The notes beneath the pieces were generated by a model. The model was not told the origin of the DNA. It worked only from the letters and a program-made list of their open reading frames with translations, and ran no database searches. A DNA stretch of 64,000 nt from Flavobacterium salmonis (lineage in GTDB: Bacteria; Bacteroidota; Bacteroidia; Flavobacteriales; Flavobacteriaceae): contig NZ_CAIJDP010000062.1 of NCBI RefSeq assembly GCF_903819435.1, positions 248,001 through 312,000 on the forward strand, in the 5' to 3' direction. Below are positions 52,521 to 60,902 of this stretch, one piece after another. Each line of letters begins with the position of its first letter. Positions within the stretch are counted from its first letter, which is position 1. Both the position numbers and the translations under genes were made by a program.

Positions 52521-53528
52521 ATGGAAGAACGCAATAAAACACTGGGAGAGTTTATTATTGAGAACCAAAAAGCATTTCAGTATTCATCCGGTGAACTGTC
52601 CCGGATTATCAACTCTATACGTTTGGCGGCAAAAGTCGTAAACTATAAGGTAAACAAAGCTGGATTAGTGGATATAATTGGCGCAGTAGGCGAACAAAAT
52701 ATTCAGGGAGAAGAACAGCAAAAATTAGATGTGTATGCAAACGAAGTATTTATCCAGACGTTAATAAACCGTGAGATTGTCTGTGGAATTGCTTCAGAAG
52801 AAAACGACGAATATATTACTGTCAAGGGGAGCGACAACAGTAATAATAATAAGTACGTGATCTTAATGGATCCTCTTGACGGATCTTCAAACATTGAAGT
52901 AAATGTTTCTTTGGGAACAATTTTTTCTGTTTTTAGAAGAGTCACCCCAATTGGAACTCCGGTAACAAGCGAGGATTTTTTACAGCCGGGCATTAATCAG
53001 GTGGCAGCCGGATACGTAATTTACGGAACATCTACTATGCTGGTGTACACAACAGGTCATGGTGTAAACGGATTTACTTTAAATCCTGCCATTGGTACAT
53101 TTTATTTGTCACATCCAAACATGCAATTTCCTAAAGACGGGAATATTTATTCGGTAAACGAAGGGAATTATGTACACTTTCCGCAGGGTGTCAAAAATTA
53201 TATTAAATATTGTCAGCGTGAAGAAGAAGACAGACCTTATACTTCAAGATATATTGGAAGTTTAGTGTCTGATTTTCATAGAAATATGATTAAAGGAGGG
53301 ATTTATTTATATCCAACAAGTTCAAAAGCACCAAAAGGGAAATTACGTTTGATGTATGAGTGCAATCCGATGGCCTTCATTGCAGAACAAGCCGGTGGAA
53401 AAGCAACAGACGGTTTTGGAAGAATTATGGAAATCCAGCCAACCGAACTGCATCAAAGAGTTCCGTTTTTCTGTGGAAGCATTAACATGGTAGAAAAAGC
53501 AGAAGAGTTTATGGCAGAAGCACAATAG
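52521..53528 (+). CDS. fbp: Fructose-1,6-bisphosphatase class I
   Basis: 335 residues; hydrolyses fructose-1,6-bisphosphate to fructose-6-phosphate, the committed step of gluconeogenesis. [19 protein letters not shown] is the metal-binding DPxDGSSN motif. [43 protein letters not shown] and [20 protein letters not shown] are further family blocks. The C-terminal [13 protein letters not shown] matches the class I end. A small lipoprotein gene follows. Confidence 0.97.
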   Translation: MEERNKTLGEFIIENQKAFQYSSGELSRIINSIRLAAKVVNYKVNKAGLVDIIGAVGEQNIQGEEQQKLDVYANEVFIQTLINREIVCGIASEENDEYITVKGSDNSNNNKYVILMDPLDGSSNIEVNVSLGTIFSVFRRVTPIGTPVTSEDFLQPGINQVAAGYVIYGTSTMLVYTTGHGVNGFTLNPAIGTFYLSHPNMQFPKDGNIYSVNEGNYVHFPQGVKNYIKYCQREEEDRPYTSRYIGSLVSDFHRNMIKGGIYLYPTSSKAPKGKLRLMYECNPMAFIAEQAGGKATDGFGRIMEIQPTELHQRVPFFCGSINMVEKAEEFMAEAQ

Positions 53529-53592
53529 CCATAATTTTTTTCTAAACGCAACCTTTTTACATTTTCAATATCTTTTAAGTAAAATAAACCTT

Positions 53593-53967
53593 ATGAAAAA
53601 AATATTGATTTTAGTTATCATGGTTCTGGCTCTATTTGGCTGTTCTAATGACGATTCGTCCGAATTAAGAATTCGATTATCGAATGCGAGTAAATTTAAT
53701 TTTCAAAATATTACAGTAAATACTTCAACTGGAAATGTGAGTTTTGAGAATGTAAGTTCCGGGCAGAATACGACATACAAAATATTTGCAAAAGCATACA
53801 GTTATGCATTTGTTGAGTTAGAAATTGACGGAAAAACGTATACATTGCAGCCTATTGATTATGTTGGAGAAACACTTCTAAAAAAAGGAAATTATACATA
53901 TGAGATTACTGCAAATGACTCTCAGGAACGATACGGAAAATTGGGTTTGAAATTAATTAAAGATTAA
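53593..53967 (+). CDS. Small lipoprotein of unknown function
   Basis: 124 residues. The lipobox ALFGC is followed by SNDDSSE, an acidic stretch like the Flavobacterial surface-export signal, so it is likely displayed on the outer surface. The mature domain is all-beta by eye (NITVNTSTGNVSFENVS, ITANDSQERYGKLG). No homologue is recognised. It lies 64 nt after fbp; a weak AAAATGAATT hairpin and a strong terminator follow. Confidence 0.7.
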   Translation: MKKILILVIMVLALFGCSNDDSSELRIRLSNASKFNFQNITVNTSTGNVSFENVSSGQNTTYKIFAKAYSYAFVELEIDGKTYTLQPIDYVGETLLKKGNYTYEITANDSQERYGKLGLKLIKD

Positions 53968-54061
53968 AATACCAGAATTCATTTTTTATAAAATGAATTG
54001 TTGAAAATTAAAATACCAAATTATATTATATTTAATAATTCATGAATCTGGATTTAACAAA

Positions 54062-54094
54062 AAAACCCGACAAGTTTCAAATTTGTCGGGTTTT
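54062..54094. terminator. Bidirectional terminator, AAACCCGAC stem
   Basis: AAAACCCGACAA and TTGTCGGGTTTT pair perfectly over 12 bp. It lies between the convergent lipoprotein and TerB genes. The same stem occurs at 697 and 27575. Confidence 0.9.
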
Positions 54095-54116
54095 ATAATT
54101 TAGTCTGAACTAAATA

Positions 54117-54548
54117 TTATTTGTGCATGTGTTGCATTTCATAAACAAAAGTATCGCCATCTACTTTTTGATCGACTAGTGACAATGCTTTTGCAATAAT
54201 ATGATTTACATTGCCCGGAGTAAATCCTAAAGCAATTCCTAATTTTTTCAACATTACTTCCTGTTTGTCTTCAAGATGATGATCAACATGTACCATTCTG
54301 GTTAAATCGTATAAACGTTCTAATCGCTGAACATGTAAGTAAGGAGGGTTAATAGGGTATTTTAATGGATCGTTTAGTATTTCTTCATACTCAGTTTCTG
54401 AAATCTCTAAACGTGAAGCTAATTTATCCAAGAAATTTTTTTCTTCGGGATGTACAATTCCGTCTGCTAATGCTACACGAACAATAGCTGAAAAGTGACC
54501 TTTATTTCTTTGTTTGAATTCGCTATCAAATAAATCTGAAAATGACAT
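54117..54548 (-). CDS. TerB-family (tellurite resistance-like) protein
   Basis: 143 residues from the ATG giving MSFSDLFDSEF; a start 24 nt upstream is possible. An all-helical fold with the TerB pattern is visible: AIVRVALADGIVHPEEKNFLDKLASRLEIS, where the Asp-Gly and Glu residues form an acidic metal-like site, then DLTRMVHVDHHLEDKQEVMLKKLGIALGF. TerB domains are often single housekeeping proteins; no ter operon is present. It is cytoplasmic. Confidence 0.88.
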   Translation of the reverse strand: MSFSDLFDSEFKQRNKGHFSAIVRVALADGIVHPEEKNFLDKLASRLEISETEYEEILNDPLKYPINPPYLHVQRLERLYDLTRMVHVDHHLEDKQEVMLKKLGIALGFTPGNVNHIIAKALSLVDQKVDGDTFVYEMQHMHK

Positions 54549-54716
54549 AATTAAAAGGGTTTTATTAGGCAAAGATATATTTTATTTTAAATTATTAATT
54601 TTAAAGTTCTCATAAAATTTAACTTATTTTTATCCGTTCAATGAATAAGGGCTTTGTTTAATTTTCAAAATAAATCGTAAGTTTACAAGCCCAAATTAAT
54701 TAATACAAGTAACCTC

Positions 54717-55310
54717 ATGTCAGAATTTTGGATTTATTTTCAGATAGGTTTAAAGCATGTTTTAGATATTCATGCGTATGACCATGTGTTGTTTTTAATC
54801 GCTTTAACAACTCCGTATGCTTTTAAGGACTGGAAGAGGATTTTATTACTCGTTACGCTGTTTACGGTTGGTCATACATTAGCATTGTTGCTTTCTGTTT
54901 TTGGAATTATTGCAGTGAAAGCAAATCTCGTAGAATTTTTAATTCCAATTACAATTTTGGCAGCAGCAATGTTTAATCTCTTTACAGCCGGTAAATCCTC
55001 TAAAAACGAAAGTGTTAATTTAGTGTTTTTTCTGACCTTGTTTTTTGGGATTATACACGGACTTGGGTTTTCAAATTATTTTAAAACCATTTTAGGAGGA
55101 ACTCCTTCTTCAAAATTAGTACCTTTATTGGAATTCGCTCTTGGAATCGAAGCTGCGCAACTGATAGTGGTTTTTGTGGTTTTGATACTGTCCTATATAG
55201 TACAGACAGTATTTCGTTTTTCAAAACGTGATTGGGCACTCGTGATGTCAGCTTTTATAATCGGTGTTGTAATTCCGATGATTGTAGAGAGTCCAATTTG
55301 GAACAGATAA
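54717..55310 (+). CDS. HupE/UreJ-like membrane protein
   Basis: 197 residues with about six TM helices. The N-terminal block IGLKHVLDIHAYDHVLFLIAL carries the His/Asp pattern (HxxDIHAYDHVLF) of the HupE/UreJ-2 family. FTVGHTLALLLSVFG and FFGIIHGLGFSNYF contain further conserved His. Relatives are proposed to move nickel or cobalt; no hydrogenase or urease gene is present here, so the substrate is open. dCMP deaminase follows after 4 nt, so these genes and ctpA likely form one operon. Confidence 0.88.
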   Translation: MSEFWIYFQIGLKHVLDIHAYDHVLFLIALTTPYAFKDWKRILLLVTLFTVGHTLALLLSVFGIIAVKANLVEFLIPITILAAAMFNLFTAGKSSKNESVNLVFFLTLFFGIIHGLGFSNYFKTILGGTPSSKLVPLLEFALGIEAAQLIVVFVVLILSYIVQTVFRFSKRDWALVMSAFIIGVVIPMIVESPIWNR

Positions 55311-55314
55311 AATA

Positions 55315-55746
55315 ATGGAAATAAAAAAATTAAATAAATACGATAAAGCATATTTGCGAATTGCAAAAGAATGGGGTTCATTATCGTATTGTAAGCGTAA
55401 AAAGGTTGGTGCAATTATCGTAAAAGACAGAATGATTATTTCTGATGGTTACAATGGTACACCATCCGGATTTGAAAATTGCTGTGAAGATGAAGATGGA
55501 TTAACACGCTGGGATGTTTTACACGCTGAAGCGAATGCTATTTTGAAAGTAGCCAGATCAACACAATCGTGTGAAGGAGCGACCTTATACATTACGCTTT
55601 CGCCCTGCAAAGAATGCAGTAAACTAATACATCAGTCTGGTATAAAAAGAGTAGTGTATCAGGATGGATATCGTGATGATTCCGGAATTCAGTTTTTAAT
55701 AAAAGCCGGTGTAGAAGTAGAACATATTCCTTTTTTAGAAGAATAA
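55315..55746 (+). CDS. dCMP deaminase family protein
   Basis: 143 residues. The zinc motifs are complete: HAEANAI supplies His and the catalytic Glu, and PCKEC supplies the two Cys. VGAIIVKDRMIISDGYNGTPSG and CEDEDGLTRWDVLHAE match deoxycytidylate deaminases rather than plain cytidine deaminases. It makes dUMP for dTMP synthesis. Start and stop overlap: the stop codon of this gene shares one base with the ATG of the following protease gene (TAATG). Confidence 0.93.
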   Translation: MEIKKLNKYDKAYLRIAKEWGSLSYCKRKKVGAIIVKDRMIISDGYNGTPSGFENCCEDEDGLTRWDVLHAEANAILKVARSTQSCEGATLYITLSPCKECSKLIHQSGIKRVVYQDGYRDDSGIQFLIKAGVEVEHIPFLEE

Positions 55747-57323
55747 TGAAATTCAATCCAAAATATTTGCCAATTATTATCGGAGCAACTTTTGCTCTTG
55801 GAACAGTTCTCGGAAGCCTTATGAATGCTCCTGTTGAGGATCAGTTTTTGGCAAAAAATTACTCTAAAACCAAGCTGAATAAACTAATTGATTTTATCAA
55901 TAATGAGTATGTAGATAGTGTTAACACGGATTCGATTGTAAATTTGACTGTAGATAATATTTTGTCCAAATTAGACCCGCATTCTGTTTATATTCCGCCT
56001 AGTGAACAAGCAGAAGTTGCCGAAAGTATGAAAGGTGATTTTGTAGGTGTAGGAATTAATTTTTATATGTATAAAGATTCTGTAGCCATTATAAAACCTG
56101 TTGAAAACGGTCCTTCGGCAAAAGCCGGAATAAAATCTGGAGATCGGATTTTATATGCCGGAAAAACAAAATTATATGGCAGAAAATTGCCTTCTGATAG
56201 TTTGTTTTCTAAGTTAAAAGGGATAAAAGGTTCTGAAATCGAATTGACAATTTTTAGGAAATCTGAACAAAAGAAATTAAAGTTTAAAATCAAGAGAGAT
56301 GTAATCCCGCTAAAAAGTGTTGATGCTTCTTTGTTGCTTGACAATAAAACAGGTTACATCAAAATCAATCGTTTTGCCGAAACAACTTATGATGAGTTTA
56401 AGGCTGGTTTATCAAGATTAAAACAAAAAGGCATTCAGTCGCTGGTAATCGATCTTCGTGATAACGGCGGTGGTTATATGGAAGAGGCTGTGGCTATTGC
56501 CGATGAGTTTTTGAAAGACAAACAGCTGATCGTGTTTACCAAAAACAAAAATGGGACTACCGAAAAAACATACGCAACCAAAAGTGGAAGTTTTGAAACC
56601 GGAAAAGTAACGGTTTTGATTAATGAAAACAGTGCTTCGGCAAGTGAGATTCTGGCTGGTGCTATTCAGGACAACGACCGTGGAACTATTGTAGGAAGAC
56701 GTTCTTTTGGAAAAGGTTTAGTGCAGCGCGAAATGGATTTCAATGATGGTTCCGCTGTTCGGTTAACTGTGGCGAGGTATTACACCCCTACCGGAAGATC
56801 TATTCAAAAACCGTATGCTAAAGGAAACGAAGAATATTATAAAGAATCTGAGGCAAGAATAAAATCAGGTGAGTTATATGCAAAAGACAGTATAAAAGTG
56901 GCCGATTCTTTAAAATTTAAAACACCAAAAGGGAAAATAGTATACGGAGGTGGCGGAATCGTTCCTGATGTTTTTGTGCCAATGGAAGCAGAGCACGGCA
57001 ATGAAAATGTAGCTTACTTGCTGCAAACAGGAGTTGTAGGCCATTTTGTCTTTGAAGAACTGGATAAAAACAGAAATGCTTTCGCAGGACTTCATTTTAA
57101 TGCGTTTTTGGACAAAATGAAAAAGTCTGATGTTTATTTTAAGAAATTCAAAAACTACATTTTTATGACCGGCCTGGATCTTAAGTTAGATAAAACCAAA
57201 GATTTGGTCAATCGTTATATTACTGCCGAGTTTGCCCGACAATTATACGGAGAATTGTATTATTATGATGTAATTTTAAAAGAGGATGCCATGATTAAAA
57301 AGGTTCTGAATGTAAAGAAATAA
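55746..57323 (+). CDS. Carboxy-terminal processing protease (S41)
   Basis: 525 residues. An N-terminal membrane anchor (~8-25) precedes a short helical region, a PDZ domain (~90-180, VGVGINFYMYKDSVAIIKPV, then GIKSGDRILYAGK) and the S41 domain. The catalytic Ser is Ser298 in NSASASEIL. The Lys is Lys323 in SFGKGLVQ, 25 residues later, as in E. coli Prc. It cleaves periplasmic proteins at or near their C termini and is probably linked to envelope quality control. It is translationally coupled to the dCMP deaminase gene. Confidence 0.95.
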   Translation: MKFNPKYLPIIIGATFALGTVLGSLMNAPVEDQFLAKNYSKTKLNKLIDFINNEYVDSVNTDSIVNLTVDNILSKLDPHSVYIPPSEQAEVAESMKGDFVGVGINFYMYKDSVAIIKPVENGPSAKAGIKSGDRILYAGKTKLYGRKLPSDSLFSKLKGIKGSEIELTIFRKSEQKKLKFKIKRDVIPLKSVDASLLLDNKTGYIKINRFAETTYDEFKAGLSRLKQKGIQSLVIDLRDNGGGYMEEAVAIADEFLKDKQLIVFTKNKNGTTEKTYATKSGSFETGKVTVLINENSASASEILAGAIQDNDRGTIVGRRSFGKGLVQREMDFNDGSAVRLTVARYYTPTGRSIQKPYAKGNEEYYKESEARIKSGELYAKDSIKVADSLKFKTPKGKIVYGGGGIVPDVFVPMEAEHGNENVAYLLQTGVVGHFVFEELDKNRNAFAGLHFNAFLDKMKKSDVYFKKFKNYIFMTGLDLKLDKTKDLVNRYITAEFARQLYGELYYYDVILKEDAMIKKVLNVKK

Positions 57324-57341
57324 TCTTCTAATTTTTTTATA

Positions 57342-57707
57342 ATGAAAACAGAAACTATTGTAAATGCTGAAATCGAACTTCTGACAGCTGTTAAAAAAGC
57401 GGATGTTTTAGTTTTAGAAAAGATGTTGCACGACGATTTGCTATTCAATTTGCCGGACGGAAATACTATTACTAAAGAATTCGATTTAGATTCCTATCGC
57501 TCAGGTAAAATAAAAATTGATTCACTGGAAGCTTCAGATCAAATTATCAATATAATTGGTGATACTGCTGTGGTTGCTGTGACCGTTTCTTTAAAAGGAG
57601 CTTTTAATAATAATCCGATAAGTGGCCTTTTTCGTTACATCAGAGTCTGGAAACAATTTGATGAAAGTTTAAAAATAATAGCAGGAAGCTGTGTAGCCTT
57701 ACAATAA
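57342..57707 (+). CDS. DUF4440/SnoaL-like (NTF2-fold) protein
   Basis: 121 residues, small alpha+beta cone fold with no signal peptide. EIELLTAVKKADVLVLEKMLHDDLLFNLPDG opens the domain, and FRYIRVWKQFDESLKIIAGSC is the typical final strand pair ending in a Cys. NTF2-like folds include enzymes and binding proteins; nothing fixes the role. It lies 18 nt after ctpA and 17 nt before the next gene. Confidence 0.82.
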   Translation: MKTETIVNAEIELLTAVKKADVLVLEKMLHDDLLFNLPDGNTITKEFDLDSYRSGKIKIDSLEASDQIINIIGDTAVVAVTVSLKGAFNNNPISGLFRYIRVWKQFDESLKIIAGSCVALQ

Positions 57708-57724
57708 ATAATAAAATAAAAAAC

Positions 57725-58036
57725 ATGAAAAATCTAATAAAAATAAGCTTTCTATTCGTTTTAATGACTTTTGTGGCTTCTTGTGCCTGTATGAAAGATA
57801 AAAAGACAGTTTCAGGAAAAGTTGAATCTATTGAGAATGGTAAGGACGGTTATACGGCTAAAATCAATACAGCTAAAAATGAAGTTTATTTTGCAACAGT
57901 TAGTATTGTGAATGTTGGCGGGCCGGAAAACTTCAAAAGTTTTAAAGAAGGAGATGAGGTTTCGGTACAAGGAGAAATCTGGAAAGCCGAAAATGAAAAT
58001 CATATTAAGGTAGCCAGGATTATTTCGGTTAAATAA
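57725..58036 (+). CDS. Small OB-fold-like lipoprotein
   Basis: 103 residues. The lipobox FVASC is followed by ACMKDKK, without the acidic export pattern, so it probably stays on the inner face of the outer membrane. The mature part is an alternating beta pattern (TVSGKVESIENG, DEVSVQGEIWKAENENHIKVARI) like an OB-fold/bacterial-DUF barrel. I do not recognise a family. It ends at a very long hairpin. Confidence 0.7.
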   Translation: MKNLIKISFLFVLMTFVASCACMKDKKTVSGKVESIENGKDGYTAKINTAKNEVYFATVSIVNVGGPENFKSFKEGDEVSVQGEIWKAENENHIKVARIISVK

Positions 58037-58063
58037 AATTTTAGAAACCTGGAGAAAAAAATA

Positions 58064-58127
58064 AAACCTTTAACAAATTAAGTTTATTTACCATTTTTGC
58101 TAAATAAACTTAATTTGTTAAAGGTTT
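58064..58127. terminator. 27-bp perfect palindromic terminator
   Basis: Two 27-nt arms beginning AAACCTTTAACAAATTAAG and ending TAATTTGTTAAAGGTTT pair without mismatch around a 10-nt loop CCATTTTTGC. It separates two convergent genes and can act both ways. The stem is much longer than usual. Confidence 0.85.
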
Positions 58128-58159
58128 GTAATTTTATAAAGAAACTTATTTTTGAAATT

Positions 58160-58765
58160 TTATCGAATACTGTCATGTGCATGAGTCTGCGCGCCATTAT
58201 TCCATAAAGTAAGAATATCAGTGGCAACAGCAGCACCGCTTCCGGCAGCAATAGCCAGCTGACTTCTCCAGCCTGCCAAAGTTCCAATAACATAAATGCC
58301 ATCGGCTACTTTATGATCGTCATTTTTAAGCTGGATACGTTGTTTTTCGGGTAAGGCTTTTTTGTGTGGTTCAACATATTGCATCAAACCTTCGATGTCA
58401 AAAGTATTCGCAGAGCCTATTCCTATTACAATGGTTTTTGTCTGGTAACAGTTTTTATTTGTAGTTACCGTAAATTCAGGATACATCCCCTCAATTTTAA
58501 TTACTTTCTCATTTGGAATCTGAGAAATGTGTGGATATGTCTGAGTTAAATCTTCTGTGCTTTCAGATAATAATTCGGAACCTAATTTGCCTGGTTTTAT
58601 GCCGTAAGCGTTGTAAAAAATAGCTTCTTGTAACGAAGAATTTTTTTGATGTGTAAAAATTCCGATTTTTTTATCGGTAACAAAAGCTTTGTTTTTAGCA
58701 GAACCTAATACGAGAGCACAGGACATGCCAGAAACCCCTCCGCCAATAATTAAAACATCAAACAT
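58160..58765 (-). CDS. Minimal thioredoxin-reductase-like flavoprotein
   Basis: 201 residues against ~310 for thioredoxin reductases. The FAD-binding dinucleotide motif IGGGVSGMSC is at the N terminus. The C-terminal FAD segment DGIYVIGTLAGWRSQLAIAAGSGA is also kept, with the usual Gly-Asp replaced. There is no NADPH domain and no CxxC redox pair. It could be an electron-accepting partner, a binding protein, or a stand-alone FAD protein; it is not a classical TrxB. It starts 1 nt before the small membrane protein gene, so they are co-transcribed. The sequence shows no frameshift. Confidence 0.8.
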   Translation of the reverse strand: MFDVLIIGGGVSGMSCALVLGSAKNKAFVTDKKIGIFTHQKNSSLQEAIFYNAYGIKPGKLGSELLSESTEDLTQTYPHISQIPNEKVIKIEGMYPEFTVTTNKNCYQTKTIVIGIGSANTFDIEGLMQYVEPHKKALPEKQRIQLKNDDHKVADGIYVIGTLAGWRSQLAIAAGSGAAVATDILTLWNNGAQTHAHDSIR

Positions 58766-58766
58766 A

Positions 58767-58967
58767 TTATCTGCCGTTTGTTTTTTCTTCGATACTTTTC
58801 GAAATTCTAAAAATTAAAAGAATTAAAACGGCACAGAATGAAGCGGCAATTCCAATTAAAGCTACTGCGCTGTCTCCCTGAAAAGGATTTTGGAAATCAA
58901 GCTGCGTAATGTTAAACACAATTAAAGCTAATGCCAAAAGCACTAAGATGGAAGTAAAGATTTTCAT
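58767..58967 (-). CDS. Small two-TM membrane protein
   Basis: 66 residues with two TM helices (~2-21, ~33-55) joined by a short loop FQNPFQGDSAVA and a basic tail (KSIEEKTNGR). No family is recognised. It lies immediately upstream of the flavoprotein gene on the same strand, so it may serve as that protein's membrane anchor; this is an inference from position. Confidence 0.65.
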   Translation of the reverse strand: MKIFTSILVLLALALIVFNITQLDFQNPFQGDSAVALIGIAASFCAVLILLIFRISKSIEEKTNGR

Positions 58968-59069
58968 AAGGCTGTTTGTTTGTCTAAAATAATAAAGAAG
59001 TCCCTTTTGGATAGAAAGCCTTTGGGCTGTATTTTAGAATTTTATGATGCAAATTTATGAAAATATCCT

Positions 59070-59648
59070 TTAGACAAACAAACCTTTAACATTAGCAGCG
59101 AATAATTTAACAGCTATTGCTAAGAGAATTACTCCAAATGTCTTGCGGACTACACCAAGTCCGTTTTCGCCCAGTAAAGTTTCAATTTTTTTTGATGATT
59201 TTAAAACAATATAAACCAGGATAATATTCAATAAAATCGCAATAATAATATTAATGGTATGAAATTGAGATCGTAACGAAAGTAAAGTAGTCATGGTTCC
59301 TGCTCCGGCAATTAACGGAAAAGCTAATGGAACGATTGATGCTGATCCAGGTTCTTCATCACGGTAAATTCTAATACCTAAAATCATTTCCAGTGCCAGA
59401 AAGAATAATACAAACGAACCTGCTACTGCAAACGAATGTACATCAATTCCTATTAGATTCAATAGCCCTTCTCCAACAAAAAGAAAAACAATCATTATAG
59501 TACCTGCAACAAGTGAAGCTTTTTCAGATTCGATATGGCCTACTTTAGCTCGTAAATTCACAATAATCGGAATGGAACCCACAATATCAATAACAGCAAA
59601 AAGCACCATGCTTATTGTGATGATTTCTTTTAAACTGATTTCTAACAT
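59070..59648 (-). CDS. MarC-family membrane protein
   Basis: 192 residues from the ATG giving MLEISLKEIITISMV; a longer frame to 59717 adds an unlikely leader. Six TM helices are evident. The core is VLFAVIDIVGSIPIIVNLRA and IASIVPLAFPLIAGAGTMTTLLSL-like, as in MarC/UPF0056 inner-membrane proteins. Despite its name the family is not shown to cause antibiotic resistance, and function remains unknown. It is monocistronic. Confidence 0.92.
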   Translation of the reverse strand: MLEISLKEIITISMVLFAVIDIVGSIPIIVNLRAKVGHIESEKASLVAGTIMIVFLFVGEGLLNLIGIDVHSFAVAGSFVLFFLALEMILGIRIYRDEEPGSASIVPLAFPLIAGAGTMTTLLSLRSQFHTINIIIAILLNIILVYIVLKSSKKIETLLGENGLGVVRKTFGVILLAIAVKLFAANVKGLFV

Positions 59649-59727
59649 ATCGTTTTGATTTTTAGGGGTTAAAAACTTTGCAAAAGTAGTTAATAAAGTT
59701 AGGTGATTTTTTGACACTATGTATTTT

Positions 59728-59792
59728 TGTTACAAAAACATGTTTTCGTTGTTAAAAATGAAATATTTGCAACAATGATGATTTTTGTAACA
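59728..59792. repeat. Inverted TGTTACAAAAA repeats upstream of marC
   Basis: TGTTACAAAAA (59728) and TTTTTGTAACA (59782) face each other. The left arm lies inside a 15-bp palindrome TTTTTGTTACAAAAA (59724-59738). They could be operator half-sites for the divergent marC and DUF3109 promoters. Confidence 0.45.
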
Positions 59793-59796
59793 TAGT

Positions 59797-59891
59797 TTCG
59801 CAAAGATTTTGTGCAAAGATTCACGAAGTGTTATTTTAAACATCATAAATAATAATAAAACTTCAGTGAAAGTAGTATAAACCTTTGCGAA
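59797..59891. repeat. GCAAAG inverted repeat element
   Basis: Left arms TTCGCAAAG (59797) and ATTCACGAAG mirror right arms CTTCAGTGAA and CCTTTGCGAA around an AT-rich centre. A similar degenerate GCAAAG pair is seen at 20838-20880. Between this and marC there is no gene. Confidence 0.55.
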
Positions 59892-59926
59892 TCTCCATGC
59901 TGGATTTTTTATGTCTTTTCTTTGAC

Positions 59927-59934
59927 TATCTTTG
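59927..59934 (+). promoter_or_regulatory. -7 element of the DUF3109 gene
   Basis: TATCTTTG matches TAnnTTTG exactly, 28 nt before the start codon. No -33 TTTG is seen at 19-21 nt upstream. Confidence 0.45.
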
Positions 59935-59962
59935 CACTTTATAAATTCAGTATTTTATCATC

Positions 59963-60532
59963 ATGTTTCAATTAGGAAAAACCATTATTTCAGAAGATAT
60001 TCTTGAAAAAGAATTTGTGTGCAACTTATCAGCTTGTAAAGGAGCTTGCTGTGTTGACGGGGATGCAGGTGCTCCTTTAAGTGAAGCAGAGACAAAAATA
60101 CTGGAAGAAATTTATCCGAAAGTAAAACCTTTTTTGCGTAAAGAAGGAATTGCTGCAATCGAAGCACAGGGAACCTGGGTAAAAGGAACCGATGGTGATC
60201 TTGAAACGCCATTAATTGATGAAAAAGATTGTGCTTATGTAATTTTTGATGGTAAAACCGCTCTTTGTGGAATCGAACAAGCCTACAATCAGGGAATCGT
60301 TGACTGGAAAAAACCTGTTTCCTGTCATTTGTATCCAATCCGTGTGAAAGATTTTACGGAGTTCGCTGCTGTTAATTATGACAAATGGGACATTTGTGAC
60401 GATGCCTGTTCTTTAGGAAAGGAATTAGAAGTTCCGGTTTATAAATTTGTCAAAGAGGCACTAATTCGCCGTTTTGGAGAAGACTGGTATTTAGAACTTG
60501 AGAAAGTTGCTGAAGAGCTAAAAAAGAGCTAA
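59963..60532 (+). CDS. DUF3109 cysteine-rich protein
   Basis: 189 residues with ten Cys, cytoplasmic. Clusters are [49 protein letters not shown] and [11 protein letters not shown]. This pattern resembles YkgJ-type zinc/iron-sulphur-binding proteins, so metal binding is likely. It is typical for DUF3109 in Bacteroidetes. Catalytic function unknown. A weak repeat of GAGCTAA units follows the stop. Confidence 0.88.
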   Translation: MFQLGKTIISEDILEKEFVCNLSACKGACCVDGDAGAPLSEAETKILEEIYPKVKPFLRKEGIAAIEAQGTWVKGTDGDLETPLIDEKDCAYVIFDGKTALCGIEQAYNQGIVDWKKPVSCHLYPIRVKDFTEFAAVNYDKWDICDDACSLGKELEVPVYKFVKEALIRRFGEDWYLELEKVAEELKKS

Positions 60533-60818
60533 GAAATAGCTGAAAAAGGTAAAGAAATTTTTTAAAAAATATCGAATGCATAACGTGTATTTTTCACACC
60601 TATTTTGACTCAAAAAAATAAAAATTTCACTCAAAAAAAACTTTTTAAAAGAATTTAAAATACTTGCTTTTTATTCTAAAAATTCTATATTTTACGGGGG
60701 GTTAAGAGGAAATGACGGAGCCTAAGTGTCTTATTTTCAAATAATTAAATAATTGTATGAAAATCATGTCATTTATCGTAGTTGTTAAAAACTATGTCAG
60801 ATTGTGAATAAGTTTGAG
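60533..60818. other. AT-rich leader region with a G-rich patch before nrdB
   Basis: Two ACTCAAAAAAA copies lie near 60609-60640. A G-rich patch, CGGGGGGTTAAGAGG and beyond, spans ~60695-60730 in otherwise AT-rich DNA. AAATGAC and GTCATTT occur as an inverted pair (60710/60769). I see no gene. Confidence 0.4.
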
Positions 60819-60849
60819 TTTGATTTTTGACGACAAATGACAATCTTTG
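60819..60849 (+). promoter_or_regulatory. Predicted nrdB promoter
   Basis: TTTG (60819-60822), 19 nt, then AATCTTTG (60842-60849), one base off TAnnTTTG. The start codon is 54 nt further. Confidence 0.5.
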
Positions 60850-60902
60850 TAATCGTTTTGAATAAGGGGAAATTCATTATAAAAATTAAACAAAAAACAA
60901 CA

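Noticed and set aside
54117..54548. Tellurite resistance or ter defence operon
   Set aside because: Only a lone TerB-like gene is present; no terA, terC, terD or helicase-type partners lie nearby.
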